Positions 22,276 through 35,194 of a stretch of 64,000 nt of DNA are shown here, piece after piece. This stretch comes from Acanthochlamys bracteata (taxonomy: Eukaryota > Streptophyta > Magnoliopsida > Pandanales > Velloziaceae), in contig CM034137.1 of NCBI GenBank assembly GCA_019914995.1, positions 2,294,001 to 2,358,000 on the forward strand, written 5' to 3'. The translations under genes were made by a program, and so were the position numbers. How positions within the stretch are numbered: the stretch's first letter is position 1; the number at the start of each line of letters is the position of its first letter. A model generated the notes under the pieces. It did no database searches and was not told the DNA's origin. It was given only the letters and a program-made list of their open reading frames with translations.

Positions 22276-23125
22276 TCTTTTATTTTGAATTCATCCGCAT
22301 GTAACCATATATAATATAAAAATTATTTTAAATAATCTAGATTGACCTATGCATGAGGGTTGGCACGTCAATCAGTGATTCATTCGAATTAAATCGAGTT
22401 ATTGATCGTGATCAATATTTTTGTAATTCTATCCGGATCTGCCAAAACTTCTTTGCATGTCAGAAGTAACCAAACCCTTATTTACAAAATACAAAGAATA
22501 ATTTTAATGACAACTTAGAAACCATTTTAATAAAATTATATTTGGGCGTGTTTAATGATACCCCAAATTCTACATTTTTTAAACTCATTTTTAATATAAA
22601 ATACATATAAAAATTAAAATAAAATTTTTTTATCAATAAATTTTTTTAAAAATTCAATATTAAAATTTACTATAAATATAAAAAATTAATATAAAATTAT
22701 ATTTTTATTAAATACTTTTAATTTTATTTTTTAAATCTATTTTTAAAAAATTCTATTTTATCCACTTTACTCACAAGGTAAACAGTTTATGGTGCAAGGT
22801 GTGACTTGAACCATGTTCCATTTTATATCCGATTGTTTCATTTTTTCTTTGTTTTATTTCTCAAGTACAGATTTCTAATTAGAACAAAAACAACAACTAA
22901 TTTGCTCTTCAATCAATCAGTTTAATCGCCACCATTAATTGCTTCGCTTTTCCTCTCTCCCTCCTTCGAATCTCGTCTTTCCATGTAAAATGGATCCAGC
23001 ACTAATTCAACCAGTCGCGTTTTTATCTCTTTCATTCTCTCCCTCTCTATAGACAAGATAATTTTTTTCTTTTTCATTTTTCTGGGGATCCTTTTGCGAA
23101 GTTTGAGAAATTTTTGGGAATTTGA
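22276..23125. other. Flank and promoter region of the SINAT gene
   Basis: A family H AT-rich repeat occupies about 22545-22770. From about 22890 the sequence is CT-rich (TTTCCTCTCTCCCTCC near 22950 and CATTCTCTCCCTCTC near 23033), as expected for a plant 5' UTR leading to the ATG at 23126. Confidence 0.45.
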
Positions 23126-23822
23126 ATGGACACGGACAGCATTGAGTGCGTGTCCTCGGTGGATGGGATCGACGGAGAAGAAACAACATCGAATATACCC
23201 CAATACACGTTCATGAAGACCGGAGGGATCGCGGGAACCGGCCACGCCAGCAGTGCCGGTAGGGGAGTTACGTCACTGCCGGGACTCCCGCCGGCGACCA
23301 GCGTCCATGAATTGCTCGAGTGCCCAGTTTGTACCAATTCCATGTACCCGCCTATTCACCAGGCATGTAATCAGTCAGCGGCAATTTTGTTTTGTTTTGA
23401 TTTGATTTTGTTCTGGTGTTCTCTTAATAGGTGAAAAATGTTGCGATTTGTGTTTTCGAATATTGATTGATTGCTTAATTGAATCTCTGAGGGAGTGATT
23501 TCGATTGCTTCTTTGGATAAAGATTCTTCTTTGTGGATGATTAATTTGTGTGGATTGCTCATCCTGGGGGTTGGTCTGATTCTATGTTCCTATGTCTATT
23601 CAGGTTTTGTTTTCTTGAGAACATAAAAAAGGAATGATTTTTTGAGATGGTTGATAAGGTTCTTTAAATGCTTTAAAGCACATATGATCATGTGTTTTAG
23701 TTGGTTGTCAATTGTGTTGGTTTTTTTTGGTTTCATTACGGTTTTTTTTTTTTGTTCAATATTTTTTCAGGTGGTCCTTATAAACATAATAATTTGTTAG
23801 TATTCACAGGAAAAAAAGACAG

Positions 23823-23865
<43 letters not shown>

Positions 23866-26359
23866 GGGTTGGCATTTCTACTGATTTTGATTGTCGATGA
23901 TATCTTTTATCATGGTATGATCCTTTGTGGTAGCTAACTTGTATCACATTCAAAGAGGAACTGACTTCTGTGTCAATCATCAACTGTTAGACGATTTTAT
24001 TTTAATGATATAGCACTTAAATATGCAGGTTAGTTTAAAATTTTTTTTGTAACTGTGTATTCTACGATCTATCGATATGAGCCGTGTAACTCATAAGTGT
24101 TACGTTAAAACTTAGCCTACATGGAATCTTTAATTAGACTAAGATGGTAAAGAGATAAGCATTGTGATTGCGATTGGTTTTTACCTGGTTTTCACCTTTT
24201 ATTGATACAATTCAAGATTCTAAGGCATTCATCTGTTATTCTTATTCACTTGGCTACATTTGTATAATTTGACATTCTGTTTTACTTCTACTTCTACTTT
24301 CACTATCATCTTAGTTTCCCTTGCATTGAATTTCCAAAAGAAACTTTCTTGTGAAACAGCTGATCATATGCTGAGTGTATTAACATCTATGTTACTTGTT
24401 TATCTAACATGACAAATGCTGTCCATTGTAAAACTGTTTATTGTCATGTCCTATGTTCATAATGCAAGCCAGACGTTGTTAAGGGAATATATAAAGGAAT
24501 GGATTATTTGTAATAGTTTGATGAAGCATGGCATCTTAATGCATTATACACTTCACTTTGAGGTCTATTATTGATACTAGAAGCTATGTAGTTCCCTCCT
24601 AAAAGTTTTGTTTAGAAGCACTAGAATTACACGTGCACCAGGTAGAAGCATCTGTTCTATGTGAATTCCTGCATAACTAGATATCTTCTAATTCTTCATT
24701 GTCTTGAAAGGCTGCGAACTCAGTGCCATGCCATTTTTTTATCTTGTTCGGTATGTTTGAACCTGGAAGGAGTGTTTAATGCTTACAGTGGTCCATGTTT
24801 TATAATTTGTTATCATGAAATATTTTTTCTAAATAATCTAGAGCATGTAGCCTGTAGAAATTGTTTTTTTTTATATTTTTGATCTGAAATTTAGAAGCGG
24901 ACTTGGTAGTTATTTCAATTGCCATTTGGCAGTCTCTTTGCTGATTTTTAATCCTTACTGTTGCAGTGCCACAATGGGCATACACTTTGTTCAACATGTA
25001 AGTCTCGTGTTCATAATCGTTGCCCCACTTGTAGACAAGAGTTAGGAGATATCAGGTGTCTGGCACTGGAGAAAGTGGCTGAGTCTCTCGAGCTCCCCTG
25101 CAAGTATAGTTCTTTGGGTTGTCCAGAAATCTTTCCGTATTACAGCAAGCTAAAGCATGAAGCACAATGCAATTTCAGACCATATAATTGCCCTTATGCT
25201 GGATCTGAATGTTCTACTGTGGGCGATATACCTTTTCTAGTTGCACATCTAAGAGACGATCACAAGGTGGATATGCACACAGGTTCCACATTTAATCACC
25301 GATATGTAAAGTCAAATCCCAGAGAGGTTGAAAATGCTACATGGATGCTCACTGTAAGTATACATATTAGGTCTTCCATTGTTCTGCAAGTAGCATCCAT
25401 TTTGAAATTTGTTCATGTTGGTTTGATAGCCTTGAGCAACCTGAAAGACAAATAAGGAATTGGTTTTGTTAAACATATTCTGAGTATATGGAAGTTCCTG
25501 TTGGCTGCTGAAGTTGCACTCCTTTTGGTTGGTTTGTCTGCATGAAGGTGGTGCTTGTGCATTTTGACTAGAAGGTACCAACTAGCTAACCTTGCCAGAT
25601 AGGTCATGCCAGGACTGTTTTCATTGAACTATACTATGTAGAGTTTCTTTGATTTCCTTGAATTGTTGGACACGCCCTTGCTAAAAGGGATTGGGGAGGC
25701 CTAAAAAGACTTGGTTGGCTACCGTGCAAAATGACTTATTTGTTTGTGGCGTGAAGCTATTGCTTTAGATAGAGTAGAATGGCGCAATAAGATCCTTGTA
25801 GCCCATCCCCCATCTAGTGGGATGAACGTAGTTGTTGTTGTTGAACTTCATGTAGTTTTTATTTATTATTTAATTTATATTTATATATTTTTTCTATTTT
25901 AGATTACTCAATTTGGTACTTACAATGCCAGTCATCTATTTCTGCTTTTGTAACTGCTCTTATGTTTTGGTTTTCCCTCTTTGATGTATTCTTTAGGTAT
26001 TTCACTGCTTTGGGAAGTACTTCTGCTTGCACTTTGAGGCCTTTCAGCTGGGAATGGCTCCGGTATACATGGCCTTCCTTCGTTTTATGGGCGACGAGAA
26101 TGAAGCTCGGAGTTACAGCTATAGCCTCGAGGTCGGTGCCAATTGCAGGAAACTTATATGGGAGGGAACCCCTAGAAGCATTCGGGATAGTCACCGCAAG
26201 GTTAGAGACAGCCACGATGGTCTCATCATACAGAGGAATATTGCCCTCTTCTTCTCTGGAGGCGACCGCAAAGAGTTGAAACTGAGAGTGACAGGAAGGA
26301 TATGGAAGGAGCAACAGAACCCGGACAATGGTGTGTGCATACCCAATCTTTGCAGCTGA
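23126..26359 (+). CDS. SINAT: SINA-type RING E3 ubiquitin ligase (SINAT)
   Basis: E3 ligase of the SEVEN IN ABSENTIA family, which ubiquitinates targets for proteasomal decay and acts as dimers. Exons are 23126-23362, 24967-25353 and 25997-26359 (all phase 0), giving 328 residues. The C3HC4 RING spans about 64-105 (CPVCTNSMYPPIHQ, CHNGHTLCSTC, CPTC), the SIAH zinc finger about 120-185 (CKYSSLGC...C...H...C), and the TRAF-like SINA domain about 190-320, ending in the invariant-looking NGVCIPNLCS. The first intron (1604 bp) appears to start with GC rather than GT: CAC CAG then GCATGT. It holds a (GA)n run. Intron 2 holds a LINE fragment. Length and domain order are typical of SINAT1-5 proteins. 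Confidence 0.95.
23827..23861. repeat. (GA)n microsatellite in SINAT intron 1
   Basis: An uninterrupted AG dinucleotide run of about 17 units. Confidence 0.9.
25665..25845 (+). mobile_element. 3' end fragment of a LINE (RTE-like) in SINAT intron 2
   Basis: Two frames together give the plant LINE C-terminal signature: RPKKTWLATVQNDL, then, after a frameshift, ALDRVEWRNKI followed by a short tail. The fragment ends in a (GTT)n run (GTTGTTGTTGTTG at about 25830-25843). A trinucleotide 3' tail is typical of RTE-clade elements. Only the last ~60 codons remain, so it is a 5'-truncated dead insertion lying in the sense direction of the host gene. Confidence 0.7.
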
Positions 26360-27781
26360 GAGCTTTTTCGCCTCTTGATTTTATGTAGTGTTTGTGCATC
26401 TTATATGCCTCTGTTCGATCCTCTTACAATATGTAGCAGGGTTTTTAGCAGACGGCATTCCACATGTATTGTTGAATTAAATGGAGGGAGAGATGAAAAG
26501 CATTGGGGATGATGACAATGTACAATTCACTTGATCAAATAAGTTGACAATTCCTTGGAAATCCTGCTTTTGTTTGGGAACTAGATTAAAAATAAGGTAA
26601 AAGTAAAAGTAAAAATAAAGGTGAGTACAAAATAGTCATTTAATTTTACCCAGTGGATATACTAGTAAGATTAAAGCTTTAATTTTGTTTGGATACAAGA
26701 TGAAATGAGTGATTAATTAAGTTCAATTTTTTATAGATGATTCAATTATCATTTTTGAATTATATTAATTTAATTTTACGTTAATATAAATTTATTAATA
26801 TAATTTTTTAACCAATTTTTTATATTATATGATTTAAATTAATATTAGATATAATTTAACAAAATTAAATTGATTATTTAATATAGAAATTAACTTTATA
26901 GTAAAATTTACAAAGTATAAATTTTTATTATAAAATCAAGTGAAAGTAAAACAAATATACAAATTACAAATTTTTATAATAAAATATAGCAGGCGCTACT
27001 TTAAATTCTAAAAAAAGTTTTAAATATTTAAAAATAAAAGGAAAGAATAGTATAGAAAAGAGTTTTGAAATGTAATTTTAATAAAGATTGCTAAAACGAA
27101 GATAAATAATTTACTTTCATCTTCATTCACCTCTATTCACTCCTAACTAAATATGGGGTTAGTTTCTTCTATAACTGATTCTGGAAATTTTATTCAAACT
27201 AATTGCTTCATTTCGGATCACCTTCTTTTGAGTTTTCAGCCTTCGTTCTCGACAACCTGTGTACTTAATAATAATATCTTATACACGAAACTTCTAGGTT
27301 CTAAATTGTTTGAGACGCTGAAAAAATATTTACATGCACTTTAATTAGTTAATATAGTGATTCTCATTTCAATTATACAACGAAAATTTTGTTTGACGGT
27401 GTTTCTAATTATAGGTTTTCGTTAAAAAAAGCTGAAAAATTATTGCAATTTTAGTAGTGTGTAGGTTTCAAGCTTCTAATCTAAGATTGTAGCTTATGAT
27501 TTTTGGATTCCGGTTTACAATTTCTCTGCCAGACGAGATTAATTTTAATTACCTATATTTATGTAGACTCTGTTACCAAAAATCCAACAAAAAAGAAAGG
27601 AAAAAAGAACAAATCTAATAAAATATTAACAAGCTCTGCGTTTATATTTTGGAGGATTTTTACGAACTCCCGAGTCCAACTGTCTCCATTTCTGTTCTCC
27701 TCTTCCCCTCCTTGGACATCACGAACTCTTCAGCGCTCAAGAACACCAACTTCTTCTGCAGAATCTCTCCTGTAAGATACC
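26360..27781. other. 3' flank of SINAT and AT-rich intergenic DNA
   Basis: The first ~200 bp are a likely 3' UTR. After 26580 the DNA is AT-rich. No gene is seen. Confidence 0.4.
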
Positions 27782-27988
27782 AACCCTTCTCAAAATTGCT
27801 TCTTTTTTCGATTCCATCCCCGACATATTCCATCTTGGCAAGGCAATGTACAAGTCATCGACAGTGTACAAGGAACAGATCCAGATATTGGTAGAAGACC
27901 AGTGATAAACAGAGAGAAACTACAGGAGAATATTTCACAAGCTAAGCCACCGGGTCATGGTTTGGTGGCACCAGATACTATTTCCTAA
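27782..27988 (+). pseudogene. Orphan coding-like frame, 68 codons, unidentified
   Basis: This frame is open from just after a TAA at about 27773 to TAA 27986-27988. The distal half reads like real protein (VQVIDSVQGTDPDIGRRPVI, then a Lys/Gln-rich helix and PPGHGLVAPDTIS). There is no ATG at its head. A donor-like CTCCTGTAAGAT lies at 27768 and another open stretch precedes it (27649-27770), so it may be an exon of a broken or unrecognised gene. No family is assigned. Confidence 0.3.
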
Positions 27989-28339
27989 GAAGATATCGAA
28001 GATCCTGGTTTTTGCTTCTTCAATTTCCCTTTATTCACACCTTCTACTTTGTTCTAGGTTTTTTTGTTGGCTTTGAAAATGTTTCGAAGTTGAACAAGTT
28101 AATCGGTTATGCTGTAGAAACAAAAAAAGAATAAAGTAAGTGCTGGAGTATTCCGTGGAAAGCTACACAGATTACTTTGTGATAACTGGTAAGTTCGTCT
28201 GTCACAAGTTGTATACTATGATGGTATTGGTAGGAATGTTATGGTGTCATTAGTACCTCGAACTTCTCGGTCCCTAATTTTATGGTATTTCTTGCTGCAG
28301 ACGTTTGCTTGTCTTTTTAGAAAAGCTAGCGTCATTAGA

Positions 28340-28560
28340 AGGAGTGTTTAGACGTTTTTAAAAAGTAATTTAAAAATAATTTTGTTTTATTTTGATAAAT
28401 AAAGTTTATATTTATTTAAAAAATAATAAAAATAAGTAATAATTAAAATTTTATTATATAATTTTTAAATTTAAAATAAATTCTGTGTAGTATTATAAAA
28501 TTTATTGAAAACTATACAAAAATTAAAATTAAATTTTTGGAGAATGCACCACCAAACGCT
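28340..28560 (+). repeat. Family M1 MITE-like repeat, diverged
   Basis: An AT-rich unit bounded by GTGTTTAGACG and ACCAAACGCTC, near-inverted ends as in other M1 copies. A further partial unit follows at 28600-28740. Confidence 0.4.
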
Positions 28561-28767
28561 CTTTAAATCTATTTGCTTAAAGTGCTGTTTTGATAAGCTT
28601 TTTAACTTATATTCATTATGTATAATAAAAACAATATTTTTATTTATGTTTATTTATTTTTAGGTGAAAAATAGATCTAATTTTAAAAAATTTTTTCGTC
28701 ATAAATTTTTTTTTCAAAAGCACTTCTAAACATCATGTAAGGTGCCATCTTTACAAACTAATAGTAA

Positions 28768-28950
28768 TGATGTGTTTCAAATATTCGTAACTAAGTTTCA
28801 TTAAAGTGACAAATAGAAAATAAATTTTTTTAAAAATAGATTGAAAGCGAAGTTCAATTTTTATATTTCAATTTATTTTTAAAGTGGTTTAGAAGTGGAG
28901 TTCAGATATTTGTTTTTCAATTGCATCTAAAACTTAAAACTAAATTAAAT
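28768..28950 (+). mobile_element. Tourist-like family T end, partial
   Basis: TGATGTGTTTCAAATATTCG directly follows TAA (28765-28767) and matches the TIR of the complete element at 19511. GAAGTGGAGTTC-type interior motifs follow. No matching right end is found nearby. It may be a truncated MITE or the left terminus of the larger Harbinger remnant that begins 0.5 kb downstream. Confidence 0.55.
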
Positions 28951-29490
28951 TGGAAGTGATATACAATTTTTTAATAAATAAAAAATTTTGCTAAATAATA
29001 AATCCTACTAATTGTTTATCTAGATAAAATTTAACTATACTCTATATATTAAATTTAATAATTGTATAGCATATTCAATTAACATAGTATTTATATATTA
29101 TATAATAAATTTGTCATATAAAATATAGAATATTTTAATAATAATAACAATAATAATTATAATTTTATGCCTAATGTTTATAACACAATATAACAAAATA
29201 TAAAAATTAGAATACAATATTAATGCCACAAATATATCAAAATATTACATAATATCATTAATACTTCATTCTACAAACTACATATGTATTACACTAATAT
29301 TATAATTGATATTATAATATTATATGTCACAAAATATATTACACTTTTATACAATAATATTACAATTGGTATTACAATATTATATGCTACAAAATACACA
29401 AAATAATACATTCTATATAACATACAATATGTACAAAAAATATAACACAAATTCAACAATTAGGTTTTCATTTAGTGGCCACAAAATATA
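28951..29490. other. AT-rich DNA between family T end and Harbinger remnant
   Basis: Dense ATTACAATATTATATG-like near-repeats at about 29250-29420. No gene is seen. Confidence 0.4.
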
Positions 29491-30420
29491 TCATCCAACT
29501 TCTTCGTGACTCATCATCTCTGCAAGAAACTTTCGAGCTTTGACATCATCTGGCATTAGATGCTCAATTTGGTCGTCAATAAAATCTCCTTTTAATTTCT
29601 GGAGTACATAAAAAATTATTTTACCGTAGTCTCTATTCAGAGAAGTACTAATTGCGTCAGCTATTTTGTTAACACCGATAACCAAGGCTAATAATAATGA
29701 TTTGTTGATATGCTCACGTCTACTCTTTTCCTTAACATTAGTAGAAAATAAAGAAAATGAAAAACATTATATACCAGGACGAGTACTCGAAGATGTTGTG
29801 AATGCTCTTCTATATTATCAGTGACATCATTCTCTGAATGATGACTTGTGTTGGCCACTTTTAGGAGTTAACTCATGCAATTCGTCAAATATTAGGGATG
29901 CTAAGTCACCAATGGCTTCATAATTGCCACAGATCAACCGAAGCTCCTCTATCTTCTTATGAATAGGTTGGTTAATATATGGTCGCAGATTAAGCTTACT
30001 CTATATTTCGTAAGAAATATCATACTATATTAAAGAAAAGCAAATCTAAATAATAAATAAAATAATAATCTGTTACCTGAATAAGATCCTTTTCCGTTTC
30101 TTTATCCAACACAATCATTTACAGCTCATCGTTCCACCAAGCACCGAATAAGTTAAGGACATATTTGATATCTAACCACCTCCTTCTTAGATTGCGATAA
30201 TAATTTTTCACATATTGGGTGGTATAATCAGTATGAAATACCTTAATAATATATCGGGCAGCGCTACAAAATGTTTGCCTCATGAAAAAATTTTATCAAT
30301 TTTCTTACCCTTATGGTACTATTCAGCAAGAAAGTATATTAGTTTATTAGTTTGCTCTATTGTTCACCTTTTATTTAGATTGTTTTTTTTGCGGGTCGTT
30401 CACTTGAACTAGGCAAGTCA
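29491..30420 (-). pseudogene. Myb/SANT-like accessory protein of a PIF/Harbinger element, decayed
   Basis: Minus-strand pieces match the plant Harbinger-associated Myb_DNA-bind_3 protein. About 30090-30230 encodes a YVKNYYRNLRRRWLDIKYVL segment (DNA-binding helix-turn-helix type), then FGAWWNDEL followed by a TAA. About 29870-30000 encodes KLNLRPYINQPIHKKIEELR. The C-terminal part, at 29491-29685, ends FLAEMMSHEEVG. Stops and frameshifts separate the pieces. The element is inactive. Confidence 0.65.
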
Positions 30421-30649
30421 AACTCTGGTGGTTATGACATCTACTGAACTATTATTAAAAACACAAATTTTATAAAATTGGATGATATTCAATATGACAA
30501 CAATAAAATTCAATTACAAAAATAAATTCATAAATTATAAAAACGAACTGTAAACGATAGCAAAAGATCACTACATTATAAGTTTGATTACATTAGCTAA
30601 ATTATAAATTCAATTAGATCAGCTAGTTCAGTCAATAAGTACACTACTC

Positions 30650-31993
30650 TAATATGCCATAGTATAATCATTCCTGTCAGTAGTGATCTTGTCCCTTAGA
30701 TCTTGCCACTGTTTACTCTAAAGATGTTGCTCTCTAAATATTTTACTACTAAAATTATGGGTATCATATTCATCATATATATTTTGATTATTCAATAGCT
30801 TGTCATTCGGATCAACACCCAAAATATGATTATGTAGTACACAACAAGCTAATACAGATTGTACTTGCACTTTGAAGAATAATAAGAATATTGGCTAATC
30901 ATTCGAAAGCGACCCTTCAATAATGCAAAAGCTCTCTATAGTGCTACGTAAAGCGAAGTGACGAAATTGAATAACTCCTGAGGATTTTCGGATATTTGAT
31001 CAATAGCTTCTTTCAAATGTTAACGCATACCACAATATGGAGAAACAAAGCCAGGTATAGTTGTATAACCAGTATCAACAAGATAGAACTTATTTATACT
31101 TGGCAAAATAACCGCTCTTTATTTGTACGGTTTATATGAATGTTTCTATAATAAATGAAGTTTTTAAAAAGAAATCTAGTGGGACGAGTAATCCACTCGG
31201 TGAAGGACGACGCAAAGCATCCCTAAGGACTATAAAGTCATTAGCAGATCGTTCCCAACCAGCTAAGAAATATGTAAATCTCATATCAAGACTACAACTC
31301 GCTAAAACATTTTGAGTGACACTTTTTCTTCCTCGAAACATGCTGTAATTTTAGAAGGTACTCTTGCCTGTATATGTGGATTTTTAATCATGCCAATGCA
31401 ATCCTATAAATATAATTAAATAAACTTTATGTGAGCTTATCTTTTGTAACACATCCGTAATTATACAATATGTAGAAAGACAACAATAGTACCTTAAATT
31501 ATGAATACCAATCGTCATTCAACTGAATGATTAGATGCTCATTTGGAAATGACTGTGACACGTATCTATATTTCAGCGATAAAACTGCTGCAAGGACTTT
31601 ACGAAAATAGTGACACACCCACCAACCAGATCTAATAAAATCAAGTCGCACAGTCCTATTGGTTCTATTATGCTCAACAATATGTAAAAACAATGCAATC
31701 TGTTCTTCAACGTTGGCATACTGAGAGTCCTTTAGTGTATGATTATCATACATCATTTGGGCAAGCGTAATAAAAGTACGTGCATCCATCTTAAGATAAA
31801 ACATATATGTTTGTACTCCTCCAGCTAATATTCTCACTAGATGGGTTGTCTTATCTAAATGTCGAAGTATAGAAGGCTCTTGGGTAATATTACTACGTCT
31901 TCCCATTAACTTATGAAGAATTCATATTATAACAACCATGATTACATACACAGTAGCACCGTAAGCCACAATTTCAATATCTTGCTGATCCAT
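30650..31993 (-). pseudogene. PIF/Harbinger (HARBI1/ALP1-like) transposase, decayed
   Basis: Starting at the ATG at 31993 (MDQQDIEIVA), the minus strand shows the N-terminal helical domain (MDARTFITLAQMM, VEEQIALFLHIVEHN, FIRSGWWVCHYFRKVL) at 31499-31906. An intron remnant follows (AAG|GTACTA to TTATAG|GATTGC). The catalytic core is CIGMIKNPHI at ~31370-31405, where the family has a DG motif; QNVLASCSLDMRFTYFLAGW at 31250-31320; and FYLVDTGYT near 31060-31090, with the second Asp kept. The third acidic residue region (ERAF) has a TAG at 30936-30938. Other stops occur. Losing the first Asp and interrupting the third position means no DDE activity is expected. Confidence 0.82.
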
Positions 31994-34234
31994 TCTCTAT
32001 TACACTACCTCACTGAAATAAAAAAATTACCTAATTAATAATGTAAGTCATGGGTAAATAAAAATGCATGCAATAAGCGATTAAAATATCATGCATTATA
32101 TGTATACATAATAAGATATCTAATCATACAATTAACATATATCTATTTAGTTTCGAAAATCGTTATACAAAAAACTTACAGTAACCAGTGAAAGTTTATG
32201 TTAGTAAACTAACAACCTAATAAATTACATATGTCAATAAACCAACAACCTAAATATATTGATAGAACTAGAAAGCTTAAACAATCATCACTACAACTTC
32301 AAACCATCAGAACTTTAGTAAAGAGAAATCACTAACCCATGAAAGGTAAAATGGTAATAACAAAATCAGTAATATTCATACACTTAGCACGGCAACATAC
32401 ATTTTCTTGTACTATCTGTAATTCGATCAAGATACTTCTTCTGATGCGTGCAACTTGCCTCCTTAATTTCTGCAAAGCACAAATCAATAATTCAAATGAT
32501 AATAAAATAACAAGTAAATAAGTCGCACAGCTATATAGAAATAGTTGACAATCTATGTGTCTTGGCATTAAGTACAGAAGAATTACAGTTAGTGTTTTCT
32601 AGAAAAACAAAATTTACAAAAGCAAGACAAACATAATTTGTATCCATATTTAGCACAATGTGTGTAATGCAAAAACTAGTCAAAAGTTTCTTACCCAACA
32701 GAGCACTGCAAGAACTAATGTATGCTACTGCCAAGAAGACAGAGAATAAAGCACATTCAATAATAAAAATAAATTTAACATCAAAAGTAAACACATCTTT
32801 AGATATCGACATTCTGTTAAAAAATATTAAAATTTTCTAAATGGACACATTAGTTTTTTAAAATTATTTATATAATAACTATATAATATGTAATTTATTT
32901 ACGCATCAATTTTTTGAAAGCAATTTCAGAATTTGTTTTTTAAAATTTAAAGATAATAGTAATTTTCACTAAGGGCTTATTTATCAACCCACAAAATTTA
33001 AAATTAAACATACTTTTAAACTAAAATAAATTTAAATTTTAGAATAAATTTTTTTGTTCAAAAATTTATTTTCAAATTTAAAATTTAAACTCACCTTTTA
33101 ATACTAATAAATAAAAAAATTATTTTTATTAAACTCTTTCAAATTTTAAATTTATTTTTATAAATTTACTTATAAAAAATGAATTAATATCAAAAAATAA
33201 ATACTTCAAAATTATTCATACGAGAAATAAGCAGTAATACAAACTTCTTTTGCAATATAAGACAAGTACACTAAAACAAATAACGATCTTTAATCTTCAT
33301 AACATAGCATTTACCAAGATTATAGTTCCTCAAAGCTCATGCCTTTTCTCCTAAAATTAGATGTCTTATATGAGCTTCCACCAAATTCATGAGCATGCGT
33401 CTCTACAACAAAACTTACATAAGAGGGATTTTCTTATTCTATTTTTTAACATTTGTGCAAGAAGCTTTTCCTACTCATTTTCAATAATAAGTTCTACTAT
33501 CTCAAACTGAAACAAGTTAAGCATGGTAGAGCTTGCATCCATAAAATCTCTAAAGAATGACGAACGAAGGCTATCACTAATCACAGAAAAGTTATGGCAT
33601 TAGATAGGCACATATGAACCTTTTTAGGAATTCTATAGTTATACGGTGGATGCCATTAAGATATACCAGTGGTTCACATAATATACCAGTTAGCTACAAA
33701 GTTTGCAATCATTATATACAAAAGTAAAAAGGTAAAAAACATCTTAGCAAACTGCGATGTGAATTACCTCAAATACGTTATATACATTTGAGAATCATCC
33801 GTTCCAAATTTAGATGAAGAAGGTAACAGCTACTAAGAAAAGTTGGAAAACTGTATTAATCTATAGCAATAGCAAAGTTATATCTTTTAGCCTAATACAA
33901 CCTTATTGAGTGAGTTCATGGCTTAATACATTAAGCATTTAAATTTGTATTTGTTTTGTATTATAAATAATTTTGAAAGTGAAATTTGTAATTTCAAAAT
34001 TTTGAAAGTGAGTTTCTGAACAAAGAAATTTAGTTTAAATTTTTATTTACTTTATGTTAAAAATATATTAAAATTAAACTGAATTTTAAAAAAATAAATT
34101 TAAGTGCAGGTAAACAAGACACTTACATGCGTTCAAGTTGGTGCAAACGGGATGGAAAAATAGACTTCTTGGTAGTCCATCTCTCATGAAGTGCATGACC
34201 ATTCCATTCTATAAAAGTAAGGGAAAGTTTGGCA
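31994..34234. other. AT-rich DNA upstream of the Harbinger transposase
   Basis: It includes a family H-like AT repeat at about 32970-33200 and another AT-rich repeat at about 33935-34130. A few short minus-strand open stretches (32332-32568, 32531-32812) are Leu/Ile-rich and not convincing. No inverted partner for the family T end at 28768 was found by eye. Confidence 0.35.
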
Positions 34235-34470
34235 TTATTATTTACCTTAAAAATAATTTTTTAATTTATATTTTTTAATATATTTTGTACAAATATTTAA
34301 AAATTTATTAACAAATTTTTAAAATATAGAAAATTTTACGTAGTGAGATTTTTTTATTGCGTATTTTTTAATTTTTTTAGATAAAAAAATAAAATTTATT
34401 TTTTAAACAATAAAATATTTTTTATTTAAAAAAAAGTTATTTAAAAATACTTTCAAATATCTTAATTAAT
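34235..34470 (-). repeat. Family M1 MITE-like repeat
   Basis: It has the core TTTTACGTAGTGAGATT (about 34332-34348) and the typical arms. Confidence 0.6.
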
Positions 34471-35194
34471 AATACTTTACCTGAAATATTTCAAAGCTTC
34501 CATTAGCAGTATTTTCCTGCTTCTACTTCGCAATTTTATGTCGTTTACTGAGTGCGATGTTGTTGACACTTCTACTATTTCTTAATATTCCTGTTGTCAA
34601 TTGTTTTGGAATGACTTATTATAAGGCCTCCCAAGCTTTATTGTCAATTCCCAAATGAGTCATTACGCAAGTGCTAACTATGGCGTTACTGATCAACACC
34701 TGCTTTGATGCCTCTGTTTCTGCTTTTCATAAGGATTCAAGAGAACAGGACGGCCTTTTGTTGTGCGCACAATCGAGTTCCTGGAGAGGATCATCACGAT
34801 TCTGCCGGTGTGGATCTCATATAAAGGGTGGGTTCTTTTCAAACCTTATAACTCACTTACTTTTAATAAAGAATTATTTTAAGCTATATAAAAGGACGTA
34901 GTAGTAAGTCACTTTCATTTTATTTTTTTCTATAAAAAATACAAAATTATACTTATTTCTAAAACCATTATTTATAGTTACTCATTTCTTAATAATTCAC
35001 TTTGGCGCAAAAGAATACACCCAAAAAGGAGGTCATAATTGATTTACAGTTTCTGAAATACATGTTTAACACGTTCTCAACGCTAGCTGATTCCAAATTT
35101 AATATTATATTGAATCATCTGGTGTTACTATTCTAGTTCACTCTGACATTATACTGACTGCAAACATCAATAGTCAATAATTATGTGAAAATTA
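34471..35194. other. Intergenic DNA
   Basis: No gene is recognised. A 76-codon frame at 34671-34901 starts at a TTG and is not credible. Confidence 0.35.

Noticed and set aside
31132-31341. Independent small gene of 69 codons
   Set aside because: It is the central part of the decayed Harbinger transposase.
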